From: Streptomyces pseudovenezuelae
GTDB lineage: Bacteria > Actinomycetota > Actinomycetes > Streptomycetales > Streptomycetaceae
Length of the DNA stretch: 64,000 nucleotides
Reading direction: 5' to 3'
NCBI RefSeq assembly: GCF_029892565.1
Contig: NZ_JARXVH010000014.1
Coordinates: 62,001-126,000, forward strand
The notes beneath the pieces were generated by a model. It saw only the letters and a list, made by a program, of their open reading frames with translations. It ran no database searches and was not told where the DNA came from. Both the position numbers and the translations under genes were made by a program. Shown one piece after another: positions 27,449-36,151 of the stretch (positions are counted from its first letter, which is position 1; each line of letters begins with the position of its first letter).

Positions 27449-29038
27449 TCACTTGGCCGCGGCCGGGGCGTCCTCGCCGAGAAGCTTGCCGTCCGAGGTC
27501 TCGAACTGCTTCTTGAAGTCGGCGATCGCGTCCGCTGCGGCGGTGAGGGTGTCGTCCGACATCTTGCCGCCCTCCTTGATGGAGGTCATGAGGCCCTGCT
27601 GCTTGCGGTGCAGGTACTCGAGGAGCTCCTTCTCGAAGCGGCGGATGTCGTCGACCGGCACTTCGTCCATCTTGCCGGTGGTGGCGGACCACACCGAGAT
27701 GACCTGGTCCTCGGTCGGCATCGGCTGGTACTGCGGCTGCTTGAGCAGCTCGACCAGACGCTGACCGCGCTCCAGCTGCGACTTCGACGCGGCGTCCAGG
27801 TCGGAACCGAAGGCGGCGAACGCCTCCAGCTCGCGGTACTGGGCCAGGTCGAGGCGCAGTCGCCCGGAGACCTGCTTCATCGCCTTGTGCTGCGCGGAAC
27901 CACCGACTCGGGAGACGGAGATACCGACGTTCAGCGCGGGGCGCTGACCGGCGTTGAAGAGGTCCGACTCCAGGAAGCACTGGCCGTCGGTGATGGAGAT
28001 GACGTTGGTCGGGATGAACGCCGAGACGTCGTTGGCCTTGGTCTCGACGATCGGCAGACCGGTCATCGAGCCCTTCCCCATCTCGTCGGAGAGCTTCGCG
28101 CAGCGCTCCAGCAGACGGGAGTGCAGGTAGAAGACGTCACCCGGGTAGGCCTCGCGGCCCGGCGGACGGCGCAGCAGCAGGGACACGGCGCGGTAGGCGT
28201 CGGCCTGCTTGGAGAGGTCGTCGAAGATGATGAGGACGTGCTTGCCGTCGTACATCCAGTGCTGGCCGATGGCCGAACCGGTGTACGGCGCCAGGTACTT
28301 GAAGCCAGCCGGGTCGGACGCCGGGGCGGCGACGATGGTCGTGTACTCCAGCGCGCCGGCCTCTTCGAGCGCACCACGCACGGAGGCGATGGTGGAGCCC
28401 TTCTGACCGATGGCGACGTAGATGCAGCGGACCTGCTTGTTCACGTCGCCCGAGCGCCAGTTGTCGCGCTGGTTGATGATCGTGTCGACGGCCAGGGCGG
28501 TCTTGCCGGTCTGGCGGTCGCCGATGATCAGCTGACGCTGGCCACGGCCGATCGGGGTCATCGCGTCGACGGCCTTGTAGCCGGTCTCCATCGGCTCGTG
28601 CACCGACTTGCGGACCATGACGCCCGGGGCCTGCAGCTCCAGGGCGCGGCGGCCGGTGGTCTCGATCTCGCCGAGGCCGTCGATCGGGTTGCCGAGCGGG
28701 TCGACGACACGGCCGAGGTAGCCCTCGCCGACGGCGACGGACAGGACCTCTCCGGTGCGGGTGACCGGCTGGCCCTCCTCGACACCGCTGAACTCGCCGA
28801 GGATGACGGTACCGATCTCACGCTCTTCGAGGTTGAGCGCGAGACCGAGGGTGCCGTCCTCGAACTTCAGCAGTTCGTTGGCCATGGCCGAGGGGAGGCC
28901 CTCGACCTTCGCGATGCCGTCGCCGGCAAGGGTGACCGTACCGACCTCCTCGCGCGAGGCCGCGTCCGGCTTGTACGACTGGACGAAGTTCTCCAGCGCG
29001 TCCCGGATCTCCTCCGGCCGGATCGTGAGCTCCGCCAT
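27449..29038 (-). CDS. atpA: ATP synthase F1 alpha subunit
   Basis: 529 aa from the ATG at 29038 (MAELTIRPEEIRDAL); the longer open frame encodes no family sequence, and an AGGAGAG lies upstream. P-loop GDRQTGKTALAVDTI, then VRCIYVAIGQKGSTIASV and SVSRVGGSAQHKAMKQVSG. Non-catalytic nucleotide-binding subunit of F1. The tail EDAPAAAK is poorly conserved. Confidence 0.98.
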   Translation of the reverse strand: MAELTIRPEEIRDALENFVQSYKPDAASREEVGTVTLAGDGIAKVEGLPSAMANELLKFEDGTLGLALNLEEREIGTVILGEFSGVEEGQPVTRTGEVLSVAVGEGYLGRVVDPLGNPIDGLGEIETTGRRALELQAPGVMVRKSVHEPMETGYKAVDAMTPIGRGQRQLIIGDRQTGKTALAVDTIINQRDNWRSGDVNKQVRCIYVAIGQKGSTIASVRGALEEAGALEYTTIVAAPASDPAGFKYLAPYTGSAIGQHWMYDGKHVLIIFDDLSKQADAYRAVSLLLRRPPGREAYPGDVFYLHSRLLERCAKLSDEMGKGSMTGLPIVETKANDVSAFIPTNVISITDGQCFLESDLFNAGQRPALNVGISVSRVGGSAQHKAMKQVSGRLRLDLAQYRELEAFAAFGSDLDAASKSQLERGQRLVELLKQPQYQPMPTEDQVISVWSATTGKMDEVPVDDIRRFEKELLEYLHRKQQGLMTSIKEGGKMSDDTLTAAADAIADFKKQFETSDGKLLGEDAPAAAK

Positions 29039-29148
29039 CTGGGTTCCCTGCTCTCCTTGTTGGGCCCGAAGTTTCACTTTGGGGGGATGGGGACTCCCCC
29101 CTGAAAGAGGTGAATCCTCTGCACGGCCCAACCGGGCCGTAGGTACGT

Positions 29149-29205
29149 ACTGCTCTGTTACTGCTGCTCTGTTACTACTGCTACTGCTCTGCTGCTTGTG
29201 AAGGT
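29149..29205. repeat. CTG/TTACTG-rich low-complexity stretch between atpH and atpA
   Basis: A degenerate run built from CTGCTCTGTTACTG-type units fills much of the 171-nt gap between atpH and atpA. It is pyrimidine-rich on the plus strand, and on the transcribed strand it reads as CAGTAGCAG-type repeats. It is unlike the surrounding very GC-rich sequence. No known regulatory element matched. Confidence 0.65.
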
Positions 29206-29209
29206 GCTG

Positions 29210-30025
29210 CTAGCTCGCCAGGCGGCGGGCGGCGTCCTCGATGCGGTCCGCGACCGAACCGTTGATGACCTCGTCACCGACCTGCACCCGCAGTCCGCCG
29301 ACGACCTCGGGGTCGACGTCGAGGTTGAGGTGCATGGGGCGGCCGTAGAGCTTCGCGAGGGCGGCGCCCAGGCGCTGCTTCTGCGAGTCGCTCAGCGGCT
29401 CCGCCGAGGTGACGACGGCGACCGTGCGGTCCCGGCGCTCGGCGGCGAGCTTGGACAGGGACTCCAGTCCCGCCTCCAGGCTACGTCCCCGGGGCGCGGT
29501 GACCAGACGCGTCACCAGACGCTCGGTGGTCGCGTCGGCCCGGCGGTCGAGCAGCCGGTGCAGCAGCTCGGTCTTGGCGTTGCCAACGGCCTTGCGGCCG
29601 GTCAGCGCGGCGCGCAGCTCGGTGCTCGAGGAGACGATCCGGCCGAACCGGAACAGCTCGTCCTCCACGTTGTCGAGCGCGCCGGCCTGCTGGGCCGCGG
29701 TGAGGTCGGCGATGTTCGCCAGCTCCTCCAGCGCGTCCGCCAGGTCACGCGACTGCGACCAGCGCGAGCGGACCATGCCGGACACCAGGTCCACGGTCTG
29801 CCCGCCGACCTGACCGCCGAGCAGGCGCTCGGCCAGCTGGGCCTTGCCGGCACCGTCCTGCGCCGGGTCGGTGAGGACCCGCCGCAGGGACACCTCGCGG
29901 TCGAGCAGCGCGGTGACGGCGGCCAGCTCGTCGGCGAGCGAGCCGGCGTCCACGGACGTGCTGTCCGTCAGGGCGTCGAGACGCTCGCGCGCGGCTGCCA
30001 GGGCCTCGCGGCTCGCTCCGTTCAT
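29210..30025 (-). CDS. atpH: ATP synthase F1 delta subunit
   Basis: 271 aa. The N-terminal helical bundle (EALAAARERLDALTDSTSVD) has the extended length usual in actinobacteria (about 270 versus 180 aa in E. coli). The C-terminal part LNLDVDPEVVGGLRVQVGDE, then VINGSVADRIEDAARRLA, is the conserved peripheral-stalk binding region. Overlaps atpF by 4 nt (ATGA). Confidence 0.97.
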   Translation of the reverse strand: MNGASREALAAARERLDALTDSTSVDAGSLADELAAVTALLDREVSLRRVLTDPAQDGAGKAQLAERLLGGQVGGQTVDLVSGMVRSRWSQSRDLADALEELANIADLTAAQQAGALDNVEDELFRFGRIVSSSTELRAALTGRKAVGNAKTELLHRLLDRRADATTERLVTRLVTAPRGRSLEAGLESLSKLAAERRDRTVAVVTSAEPLSDSQKQRLGAALAKLYGRPMHLNLDVDPEVVGGLRVQVGDEVINGSVADRIEDAARRLAS

Positions 30026-30573
30026 CGAGCCGCCTCGGCCTTCTCCTCAAGGTCATCGAGGAAACGGTCGATCACGCGGCTCTGCCGGGCGTGGTCCTCA
30101 AGGGACTCGCCGACCAGCTTGCCGGCCAGGTCGGTGGCGAGCTTGCCGACGTCCTGGCGCAGCGCGGACGCGGCGGCCTTGCGGTCGGCCTCGATCTGGG
30201 TGTGACCGGCGGCGACGATCTCCTCGCGCTGACGCTGGCCCTCGGCCCGCATCTCGGCGATGAGCGCGGCGCCCTGCTCCTGCGCCTCCTGGCGCAGACG
30301 CGCGGCCTCGTGCCGGGCCTCGGCGAGCTGGGCCTTGTACTGCTCAAGGACGCTCTGGGCCTCGGTCTGTGCGGCCTCGGCCTTCTCGATACCGCCCTCG
30401 ATGGCCTCGCGACGCTCTTCCAGAACCTTGTTGATGGTCGGGAGGAGCTTCTTGGCGAGGAAGCCGAAGACGATGACGAAGGCGATCAGGCCGATGACGA
30501 GCTCCGGCCACGGCGGAATGAGGGGATTCTCCTTCTCCGCCTCGGCCGCCAGCTGAACCAGTGCGTGGTTCAC
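30022..30573 (-). CDS. atpF: ATP synthase Fo subunit b
   Basis: 183 aa. One membrane span near the N-terminus (WPELVIGLIAFVIVFGFLAK) leads into a long charged helix (VLEERREAIEGGIEKAEAAQ...) forming the peripheral stalk. The ORF begins with GTG at 30573. It overlaps atpH by 4 nt and follows atpE after 42 nt. Confidence 0.97.
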   Translation of the reverse strand: MNHALVQLAAEAEKENPLIPPWPELVIGLIAFVIVFGFLAKKLLPTINKVLEERREAIEGGIEKAEAAQTEAQSVLEQYKAQLAEARHEAARLRQEAQEQGAALIAEMRAEGQRQREEIVAAGHTQIEADRKAAASALRQDVGKLATDLAGKLVGESLEDHARQSRVIDRFLDDLEEKAEAAR

Positions 30574-30615
30574 ATCAGTGCCTTTCGTCGAATGGGGCTG
30601 TCGTCGTCGTTCGTC

Positions 30616-30846
30616 TTAGTAGACGAACGGCATGACGAGGCCGATGAGGGCCAGCGCCTCACAGAACGCGAAGCCGAGGATCTGGTTGGCGCGGATGAGG
30701 CCGGCCGCCTCGGGCTGACGGGCGAGGGCCTGGGTGCCGTTGCCGAAGATGATGCCGACGCCGACGCCCGGGCCGATCGCGGCGAGGCCGTAACCGATGG
30801 AGCCGAGGTTGCCGTCGACCGCAGCGAGGGTCTGGAGAGCGGACAT
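30616..30846 (-). CDS. atpE: ATP synthase Fo subunit c
   Basis: 76 aa, two membrane helices. Helix 1 contains GLAAIGPGVGVGIIFGNGTQ and helix 2 GFAFCEALALIGLVMPFVY, with the proton-carrying Glu in FCEALAL. The polar loop carries ARQPEA. It forms the rotating c-ring. Confidence 0.98.
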   Translation of the reverse strand: MSALQTLAAVDGNLGSIGYGLAAIGPGVGVGIIFGNGTQALARQPEAAGLIRANQILGFAFCEALALIGLVMPFVY

Positions 30847-30922
30847 GCCGGTTCTTCCTTCTCTTTCAGTGACCGGTGGGGGTTGGCCACCGGTGGGTCT
30901 GTCGGTTGGGTCAGGGGGTCGC

Positions 30923-31741
30923 TCAGTGGTTCTCGGCGAGCGCGCCCTGGATGAAGGTGCAGGTCAGGAGGACGAAGACGTACGCCTGAACCGCTTGGAT
31001 GAAGAGCTCGAAGGCGGTCATCACGATGACCATCACGAACGAGACAGCGGAGTAGGCGATGCCGATGCCGTTCAGCATGTACCAGCTGGCGATCGTGAAG
31101 AGCAGCAGCAGGGTGTGACCGGCGAACATGTTCGCGAAGAGTCGCACCGCGTGCGTGAACGGGCGGACCAGCAGGTTCGAGAAGAACTCGATGGTCATGG
31201 AGAGCGGCAGGACGGCGCCGAGCGACTTGTCGTAGCCGGTGACGTTCTTGAAGAAGCCGACGAAGCCGTGCCGCTTGAAGGTGATCGAGACCCACGTGAT
31301 GTAGACGATCACCGCCAGGACCAGCGGGTAGGCGATGATCGACGTCACCGGGAAGGACGCGATCGGGACGATCGACCAGATGTTCATCATCCAGATGAAG
31401 AAGAACAGCGAGACGGCGAGCGGTACGTACTTCTCGCCCTCGCGCTTGCCGATCGTCTGGTAGACGATGCCGGTCCGGACGAAGTCGTAGCCGGCCTCGG
31501 CGATCATCTGGAGCTTGCCCGGCACGACCTGGGGCTTGCGGAACGCGGCCCAGAAAAAGCCCACCACGAGGATCGAACCGAGCAGGGCGAGCAGCATCGG
31601 CTTGTTGAAGTACAGGCCGTCGGTGTCGCCGGCGATCGGCTCGAACAGGAACGAGTGCAGGCCCGGAGCCGGGAAGCCGCACCCGTCGAACAGGTGGCAG
31701 CTCGTGTCGAAAGCGAGCGTCTGCGTCGGATCAGCACTCAC
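30923..31741 (-). CDS. atpB: ATP synthase Fo subunit a
   Basis: 272 aa from GTG at 31741 (SADPTQTLAFDTSCHLFDGC), chosen because AAGGAG lies six bases upstream. An ATG at 31756 would read through that RBS and add five residues. Multiple spans follow; the essential Arg is in FTHAVRLFANMFAGHTLL. Forms the proton half-channels. First structural gene after atpI, ahead of atpE (76-nt gap). Confidence 0.95.
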   Translation of the reverse strand: MSADPTQTLAFDTSCHLFDGCGFPAPGLHSFLFEPIAGDTDGLYFNKPMLLALLGSILVVGFFWAAFRKPQVVPGKLQMIAEAGYDFVRTGIVYQTIGKREGEKYVPLAVSLFFFIWMMNIWSIVPIASFPVTSIIAYPLVLAVIVYITWVSITFKRHGFVGFFKNVTGYDKSLGAVLPLSMTIEFFSNLLVRPFTHAVRLFANMFAGHTLLLLFTIASWYMLNGIGIAYSAVSFVMVIVMTAFELFIQAVQAYVFVLLTCTFIQGALAENH

Positions 31742-31966
31742 CGCGGGCTCCTTCATCGTGGCGCATAGGTACGGCAACCTCGTTGTGTCGGCGCGGCGCG
31801 AGGCCGCGGTTCGGCACGGGACTGGTGTGACGGATGTGGGGGCGGCTGGGGGGCATCTCGCCTCGCGATTGGGCAGGCGTCAGCTCAGATGCCCGCGCCC
31901 GCGATGCCGCAGTTGGCACCGGACGATAGCAGGGTCCCGCGTGCGCTTTTATCCCGGCCCTACCTC

Positions 31967-32380
31967 TCACGACGAGTGCCCCGTCTTTTCGGGCTCGACG
32001 TAGAGGATCTTGGACTTCATGTGGGCTCGCGTCTGCGCGGCGATCCAGGCGAGAGTCCCGGCGACGAGCGTGAGCGCGAAGGCCCGGGGGTTGAACAACG
32101 TCGTGTTCTTGAAGATCGCGACGAACATGAACAGCAGAAGAATCTGTGTCGCGTAGAGCATCAGACCCATCGCCTGGAACAAGTGCGGAAGCGATTTGGC
32201 AGTGCGCTGCAGAACGTAGAGCCCGATTCCCATGAAGAGGATGACGATCAGCGTCGCGACGGCCGCCCCGACCACGCCCTTGCCACCCGCGACCACGCCG
32301 CCGACGACGGCGGCGATCGCGCCGACGGCAGCCGTGGGCACGGCGGCCTGGGCCAGGATCCGGACGTCATTGGACGGCAT
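31967..32380 (-). CDS. atpI: AtpI-like protein, ATP synthase accessory
   Basis: 137 aa with four predicted membrane helices (AVPTAAVGAIAAVVGGVVAG; VGAAVATLIVILFMGIGLYV; GLMLYATQILLLFMFVAIF; AFALTLVAGTLAWIAAQ). Position directly before atpB and size identify it as the actinobacterial equivalent of AtpI, thought to help assemble the c-ring. It corresponds positionally to Rv1303. Confidence 0.85.
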   Translation of the reverse strand: MPSNDVRILAQAAVPTAAVGAIAAVVGGVVAGGKGVVGAAVATLIVILFMGIGLYVLQRTAKSLPHLFQAMGLMLYATQILLLFMFVAIFKNTTLFNPRAFALTLVAGTLAWIAAQTRAHMKSKILYVEPEKTGHSS

Positions 32381-32694
32381 GGCGGCAACTCCGCTTTCGC
32401 AGGGGGGCTGGGGGTGTCGTCATGGACGAGCGTAGCCCCGGGGCGATGAGGAGTCTCACGCCAATGGACCGTCGCACTACGGTCCTTCGGCTCTGTCCGG
32501 GGTTCTCGTGAACCGTATCACAAACTATTTGATGCGGTCTTTACCAAGTAGGTGTGCCCGCTGTCACACATGAGAGTGACAGTGCGCGCCTGTGCGGAAA
32601 CACGGTGAACTTGTCTGGTATTGGGGGGCTTTGCTCCCCCACGAGTTGGCAATGCTCTAGTCAGATTCTTACCTTGCCGAGATCGGCGCCGAGA
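32381..32694. other. 314-nt intergenic region between rfe and atpI
   Basis: Relatively AT-rich in the middle (CAAACTATTTGATGCGG near 32521), so it probably contains the promoter of the atp operon, transcribed leftwards. I could not fix -35/-10 boxes with acceptable spacing. A G6/C5 hairpin at 32622-32641 lies closer to rfe. Confidence 0.5.
32622..32641 (-). terminator. Possible terminator of rfe
   Basis: A short hairpin, TGGGGG pairing with CCCCCA around GCTTTGCT, lies 54-73 nt downstream of the rfe stop. The stem is only six bp, so it is weak. Confidence 0.4.
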
Positions 32695-34008
32695 TCAGCG
32701 CCGGCGTCGGGCACCGAGGGCGGTCGCCCCGTTGACTCCCGATACCCCGACGGCAACCGGAGTGCGAGGTTCCGCACATTCCTCCGCCATCTCGGCGGCC
32801 ACCGGCTCCAGTTCGTCGGTCTGCTCCCCCACGGCGGCCCGCCGCCGGCGGTAGCGCGGCGGCACGAACGCCTCGGCCCAGCGCGGTGCGCGCGGCGTGA
32901 AGCGCGGCAGCAGAAGCAGTGCGAGGCCGATCGCGCTGAGGAACACGATCCCCAACACGATCCACATGGAAGCCGAGTTGACCGAGTAGGCGAGTGCGCC
33001 GAACGCGATCAGCGCCGACCAGAAGTACATGATCAGCACCGCCCTGCTGTGCGAGTGGCCGATCTCCAGGAGCCGGTGGTGCAGATGCCCGCGGTCGGCG
33101 GCGAACGGCGACTGGCCCTTCCAGGTGCGGCGCACGATGGCCAGCACCAGGTCGGCGGTGGGCACCGCGATGATCGTCAGCGGCAGCAGCAACGGGATGT
33201 AGACCGGCACCGTCTGGTGCACCGCCGCCTTCTCGGATCCGGTGAACAGCTTCAGCGCGTCCGGGTCGACCTGCCCCGTGATCGAGATCGCACCCGCGGC
33301 CAGCACGAGCCCGATCAGCATCGAGCCGGAGTCGCCCATGAAGATCCGCGCGGGGTGCATGTTGTGCGGCAGGAAGCCGATGCACATGCCCATCAGGATC
33401 GCCGCGAACAGCGTGGCCGGGGCGGCCGCCTCGACGCCGTACGAGTACCAGATGCGGTAGGCGTACAGGAAGAACGCGGCGGCCGCGATGCACACCATGC
33501 CGGAGGCCAGGCCGTCGAGGCCGTCGACGAAGTTCACCGCGTTGATGGTGATGACGACCAGCGCGACCGTGAGCAGGGTGCCCTGCCACTGGGTCAGCGC
33601 CACGTTGCCGACGGTCGGGATCGGCAGCCACAGGATCGTCAGACCCTGCATGACCATCACGCCCGCGGCGATCATCTGGCCGCCCAGCTTGATCAGGGCG
33701 TCGATCTCGAACTTGTCGTCCAGGACACCGATCAGCCAGATCAGTGCCGCACCGGAGAGCAGCGCCCGCGGTTCGTTCGACTTCTCGAAGACCTCGCTGA
33801 GGTTGGTCAGATGATCGGCGACCAGCAGACCGGCGCACAGGCCGAAGAACATGGCGATACCGCCGAGCCGCGGAGTGGGTTCCCGGTGCACGTCACGGGC
33901 CCTGATCTCCGGCATCGCTCCGGCCACGATCGCGAACTTCCGCACCGGCCCTGTCAGCAGATACGTCACCGCGGCCGTCACGCAGAGCGTCAGCAGGTAT
34001 TCACGCAC
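32695..34008 (-). CDS. rfe: WecA/TagO/Rfe-type polyprenyl-phosphate GlcNAc-1-phosphate transferase
   Basis: 437 aa from GTG at 34008 (MREYLLTLCVTAAVTYLLTG). About eleven membrane spans. Family motifs are HREPTPRLGGIAMFFG, WLIGVLDDKFEIDALIK (catalytic DD), AVNFVDGLDGLASG, GDSGSMLIG and the HIS-type cytoplasmic GHLHHRLLEIGHSHSRAV. It loads GlcNAc-1-P (or a similar sugar) onto the lipid carrier to start cell-wall polymer synthesis. About 60 Pro/Arg/Glu-rich residues extend the C-terminus. Position between glyA and atpI mirrors Rv1302. Confidence 0.92.
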   Translation of the reverse strand: MREYLLTLCVTAAVTYLLTGPVRKFAIVAGAMPEIRARDVHREPTPRLGGIAMFFGLCAGLLVADHLTNLSEVFEKSNEPRALLSGAALIWLIGVLDDKFEIDALIKLGGQMIAAGVMVMQGLTILWLPIPTVGNVALTQWQGTLLTVALVVITINAVNFVDGLDGLASGMVCIAAAAFFLYAYRIWYSYGVEAAAPATLFAAILMGMCIGFLPHNMHPARIFMGDSGSMLIGLVLAAGAISITGQVDPDALKLFTGSEKAAVHQTVPVYIPLLLPLTIIAVPTADLVLAIVRRTWKGQSPFAADRGHLHHRLLEIGHSHSRAVLIMYFWSALIAFGALAYSVNSASMWIVLGIVFLSAIGLALLLLPRFTPRAPRWAEAFVPPRYRRRRAAVGEQTDELEPVAAEMAEECAEPRTPVAVGVSGVNGATALGARRRR

Positions 34009-34158
34009 AGGCTTCCCCACAGGTCTCGCTGGCCATCACAGCCCCACACCCTAGCGAGGGACGCATATGGTTGGGGACTTCCGGGTAGCGACGATGGTTG
34101 CACGCGTGCCTGTGCACGCGGGTCGCACCCAGGTGTACGAGGGTGCGTCTACCCCCGC

Positions 34159-35400
34159 TCAGCCGCTGTACGGCGGAAATCTACCCGCCAGCTCACGCAC
34201 CTCGTCACGCGCCTTCTGACTCTCGGTCTCCCCGCGCAGCACTCGCGCCGCCAGCGCCGCGACGTACGTCATCTCCTCCTGGCCCATGCCCTGCGTGGTC
34301 AGGGCCGCCGTGCCCAGGCGCAGTCCGCGGCCGTCCCCGTGCGGCAGCGCGCAGCAGTCCAGGACCAGCCCGGCCGCGGCGAGCCGGCCGCGCGCGGCCC
34401 GTCCCTCGACGCCGAGGGGCGCGGGGTCGGCGGTGATCAGGTGGGTGTCCGTGCCGCCGGTCGTGACGACCATCCCCTCCGCCGCGAGTCCGGCCGCCAG
34501 TACCCTCGCATTGGCGACCACCTGATGGGCGTACGCGGTGAACGCCGGTGTTGCCGCCTCGCCGAACGCGACCGCCTTCGCGGCGATGGTGTGCATCTGC
34601 GCCCCGCCCTGCGTGAAGGGGAACACGGCCCGGTCCACCCGCCCCGCGAGCTCCGCGCCGCACAGGAGCATCCCGCCGCGCGGACCGCGCAGCACCTTGT
34701 GCGTGGTGGCACACACGACATCGGCGTACGGCACCGGGTTCGGCGCCGCTCCCCCGGCGACGAGCCCGATGGGATGGGCCGCGTCGGCGATGAGGTAGGC
34801 GCCCACCTCGTCGGCGACCTCGCGGAAGAGGGCGTAGTCGATGTGCCGCGGGTAGGCGATCGAGCCGCACACGATCGCCTTGGGGCGGTGGGTGCGGGCC
34901 AGGGCGCGGACCTGGTCGTAGTCGATGAGGCCGGTCTCCGCGTCCACCCCGTAGCCGACGAAGTCGAACCAGCGGCCGGAGAAGTTGGCGGGCGAGCCGT
35001 GCGTGAGGTGGCCGCCGTAGGGCAGGCCGAGGGCGAGGACGGTGTCGCCGGGGCGCAGCAGCGCGGCGTACGCGGCGAGGACCGCCGAGGAGCCCGAGTG
35101 GGACTGGACATTGGCGTGCTCGGCGCCGAAGAGGGCCTTCGCACGGTCGACGGCGACCCGTTCGGCGACGTCGACGATCTCGCAGCCGCCGTGGTGGCGG
35201 GCGCCCGGGTAGCCCTCCGCGTACTTGTTGGCCAGCGGTGAGCCGAGGGCGGCGAGGACGGCCGGCGAGGTGAAGTTCTCGGCGGCGATCAGCTGGAGCG
35301 TCGTCGACTGCCTCGCCAGCTCCCCGAGCAGGATCTCGGCGAGTTCCGGGTCCTGGCGACGCAGGACGTCCGTGGCCTCAAGGGTGTGGATGACCGCCAT
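34159..35400 (-). CDS. glyA: Serine hydroxymethyltransferase
   Basis: 413 aa. SHMT hallmarks: TLQLIAAENFTSPAVLAALG, NKYAEGYPGARHHGGCEIVD, ANVQSHSGSSAVLAAYAALL and the PLP lysine in VCATTHKVLRGPRGG (near residue 229). It interconverts serine and glycine, providing one-carbon units. The gene interrupts the order tsaC-rfe known in mycobacteria. Streptomyces often has a second, more canonical glyA elsewhere, so this may be a paralogue. Confidence 0.93.
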   Translation of the reverse strand: MAVIHTLEATDVLRRQDPELAEILLGELARQSTTLQLIAAENFTSPAVLAALGSPLANKYAEGYPGARHHGGCEIVDVAERVAVDRAKALFGAEHANVQSHSGSSAVLAAYAALLRPGDTVLALGLPYGGHLTHGSPANFSGRWFDFVGYGVDAETGLIDYDQVRALARTHRPKAIVCGSIAYPRHIDYALFREVADEVGAYLIADAAHPIGLVAGGAAPNPVPYADVVCATTHKVLRGPRGGMLLCGAELAGRVDRAVFPFTQGGAQMHTIAAKAVAFGEAATPAFTAYAHQVVANARVLAAGLAAEGMVVTTGGTDTHLITADPAPLGVEGRAARGRLAAAGLVLDCCALPHGDGRGLRLGTAALTTQGMGQEEMTYVAALAARVLRGETESQKARDEVRELAGRFPPYSG

Positions 35401-35470
35401 GATGGGCTCCGGGGGCGTCGAGGATGACGTACGTCCAATGTAGGCCCGGGGCCGACGGGGTGCGCGGCCG

Positions 35471-36151
35471 TTACGTGCGCGCGGACACCCCGGTGAGCGC
35501 CGTGACGACCGGATCCACCGCCTGGTGTATCTCGTCCCCGATCGAGCGGAAGAACGTCAGGGGTGCGCCGTAGGGGTCGTAGACCTCGTCCGCCTCGGCG
35601 GTCGGCGCCAGGAGCCAGCCGCGCAGGGCGGCGGCCGCGCGGACCAGGGCACGCGCGCGGGCGACCACGCCGTCCTCCAGGGGCGGCAGGGTCGCGGTGT
35701 CTATCGCCCTCACCAGGCGGGTGAACTCCTTGAGCGTGAAGGTGCGCAGGCCCGCGGAGTGGCCCATGGAGATGACCTGCTGGCGGTGGTCGCGGGTCGC
35801 GGTCAGCACCAGGTCGGCCCTGATGACGTGCTCGTCCAGCAGCTCGCGGCCGACGAAGCCGGAGGCGTCCGCGCCGAAGTCGGCCAGGACCGCCTCCGCG
35901 TTGGCCTCCATGGGCGCGCCCTCGTGACCCCAGGTGCCCGCGCTCTCCACGATCAGCCCGCCGCCCAGGATGCCGAGCCGCTGCTTCACGTAATGCCGGG
36001 TCAGCCGCTCGGTGATGGGCGAGCGGCATACGTTTCCGGTGCTGACGTGGAGGATGCGGAAGCTGTCGCGCGGGAGCCCGACGAACGTCGTCGTGATCTC
36101 CGTGGCGCGTTCCCCGTTGCCTATGCCACGCCCCGCTTCAGGGGCCGTCAA
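35471..36151 (-). CDS. Low-molecular-weight protein-tyrosine-phosphatase homologue, nucleophile Cys replaced by Ser
   Basis: 226 aa. The LMW-PTP P-loop region reads ILHVSTGNVCRSPITERL, and most active members have VCxGNxCRSP. The first Cys, the nucleophile, is Ser here (codon AGC), while the second Cys and the Arg are kept. The general-acid loop YDPYG is present. A C-terminal extension follows. Start is TTG at 36151, with GAGG seven bases before it, overlapping the tsaC stop by 4 nt; no better internal start exists. Operon with tsaC upstream. Probably a phosphate-binding or pseudo-phosphatase protein unless another residue substitutes. Confidence 0.85.
   Translation of the reverse strand: MTAPEAGRGIGNGERATEITTTFVGLPRDSFRILHVSTGNVCRSPITERLTRHYVKQRLGILGGGLIVESAGTWGHEGAPMEANAEAVLADFGADASGFVGRELLDEHVIRADLVLTATRDHRQQVISMGHSAGLRTFTLKEFTRLVRAIDTATLPPLEDGVVARARALVRAAAALRGWLLAPTAEADEVYDPYGAPLTFFRSIGDEIHQAVDPVVTALTGVSART

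Noticed and set aside
26684..29104. 806-codon open frame antisense to atpG and atpA
   Set aside because: Mirror frame of highly conserved genes; no homology and no RBS.
32480..32560. Defined -35/-10 promoter for the atp operon
   Set aside because: AT-rich bases are present but no pair of hexamers with 16-19 bp spacing was convincing.
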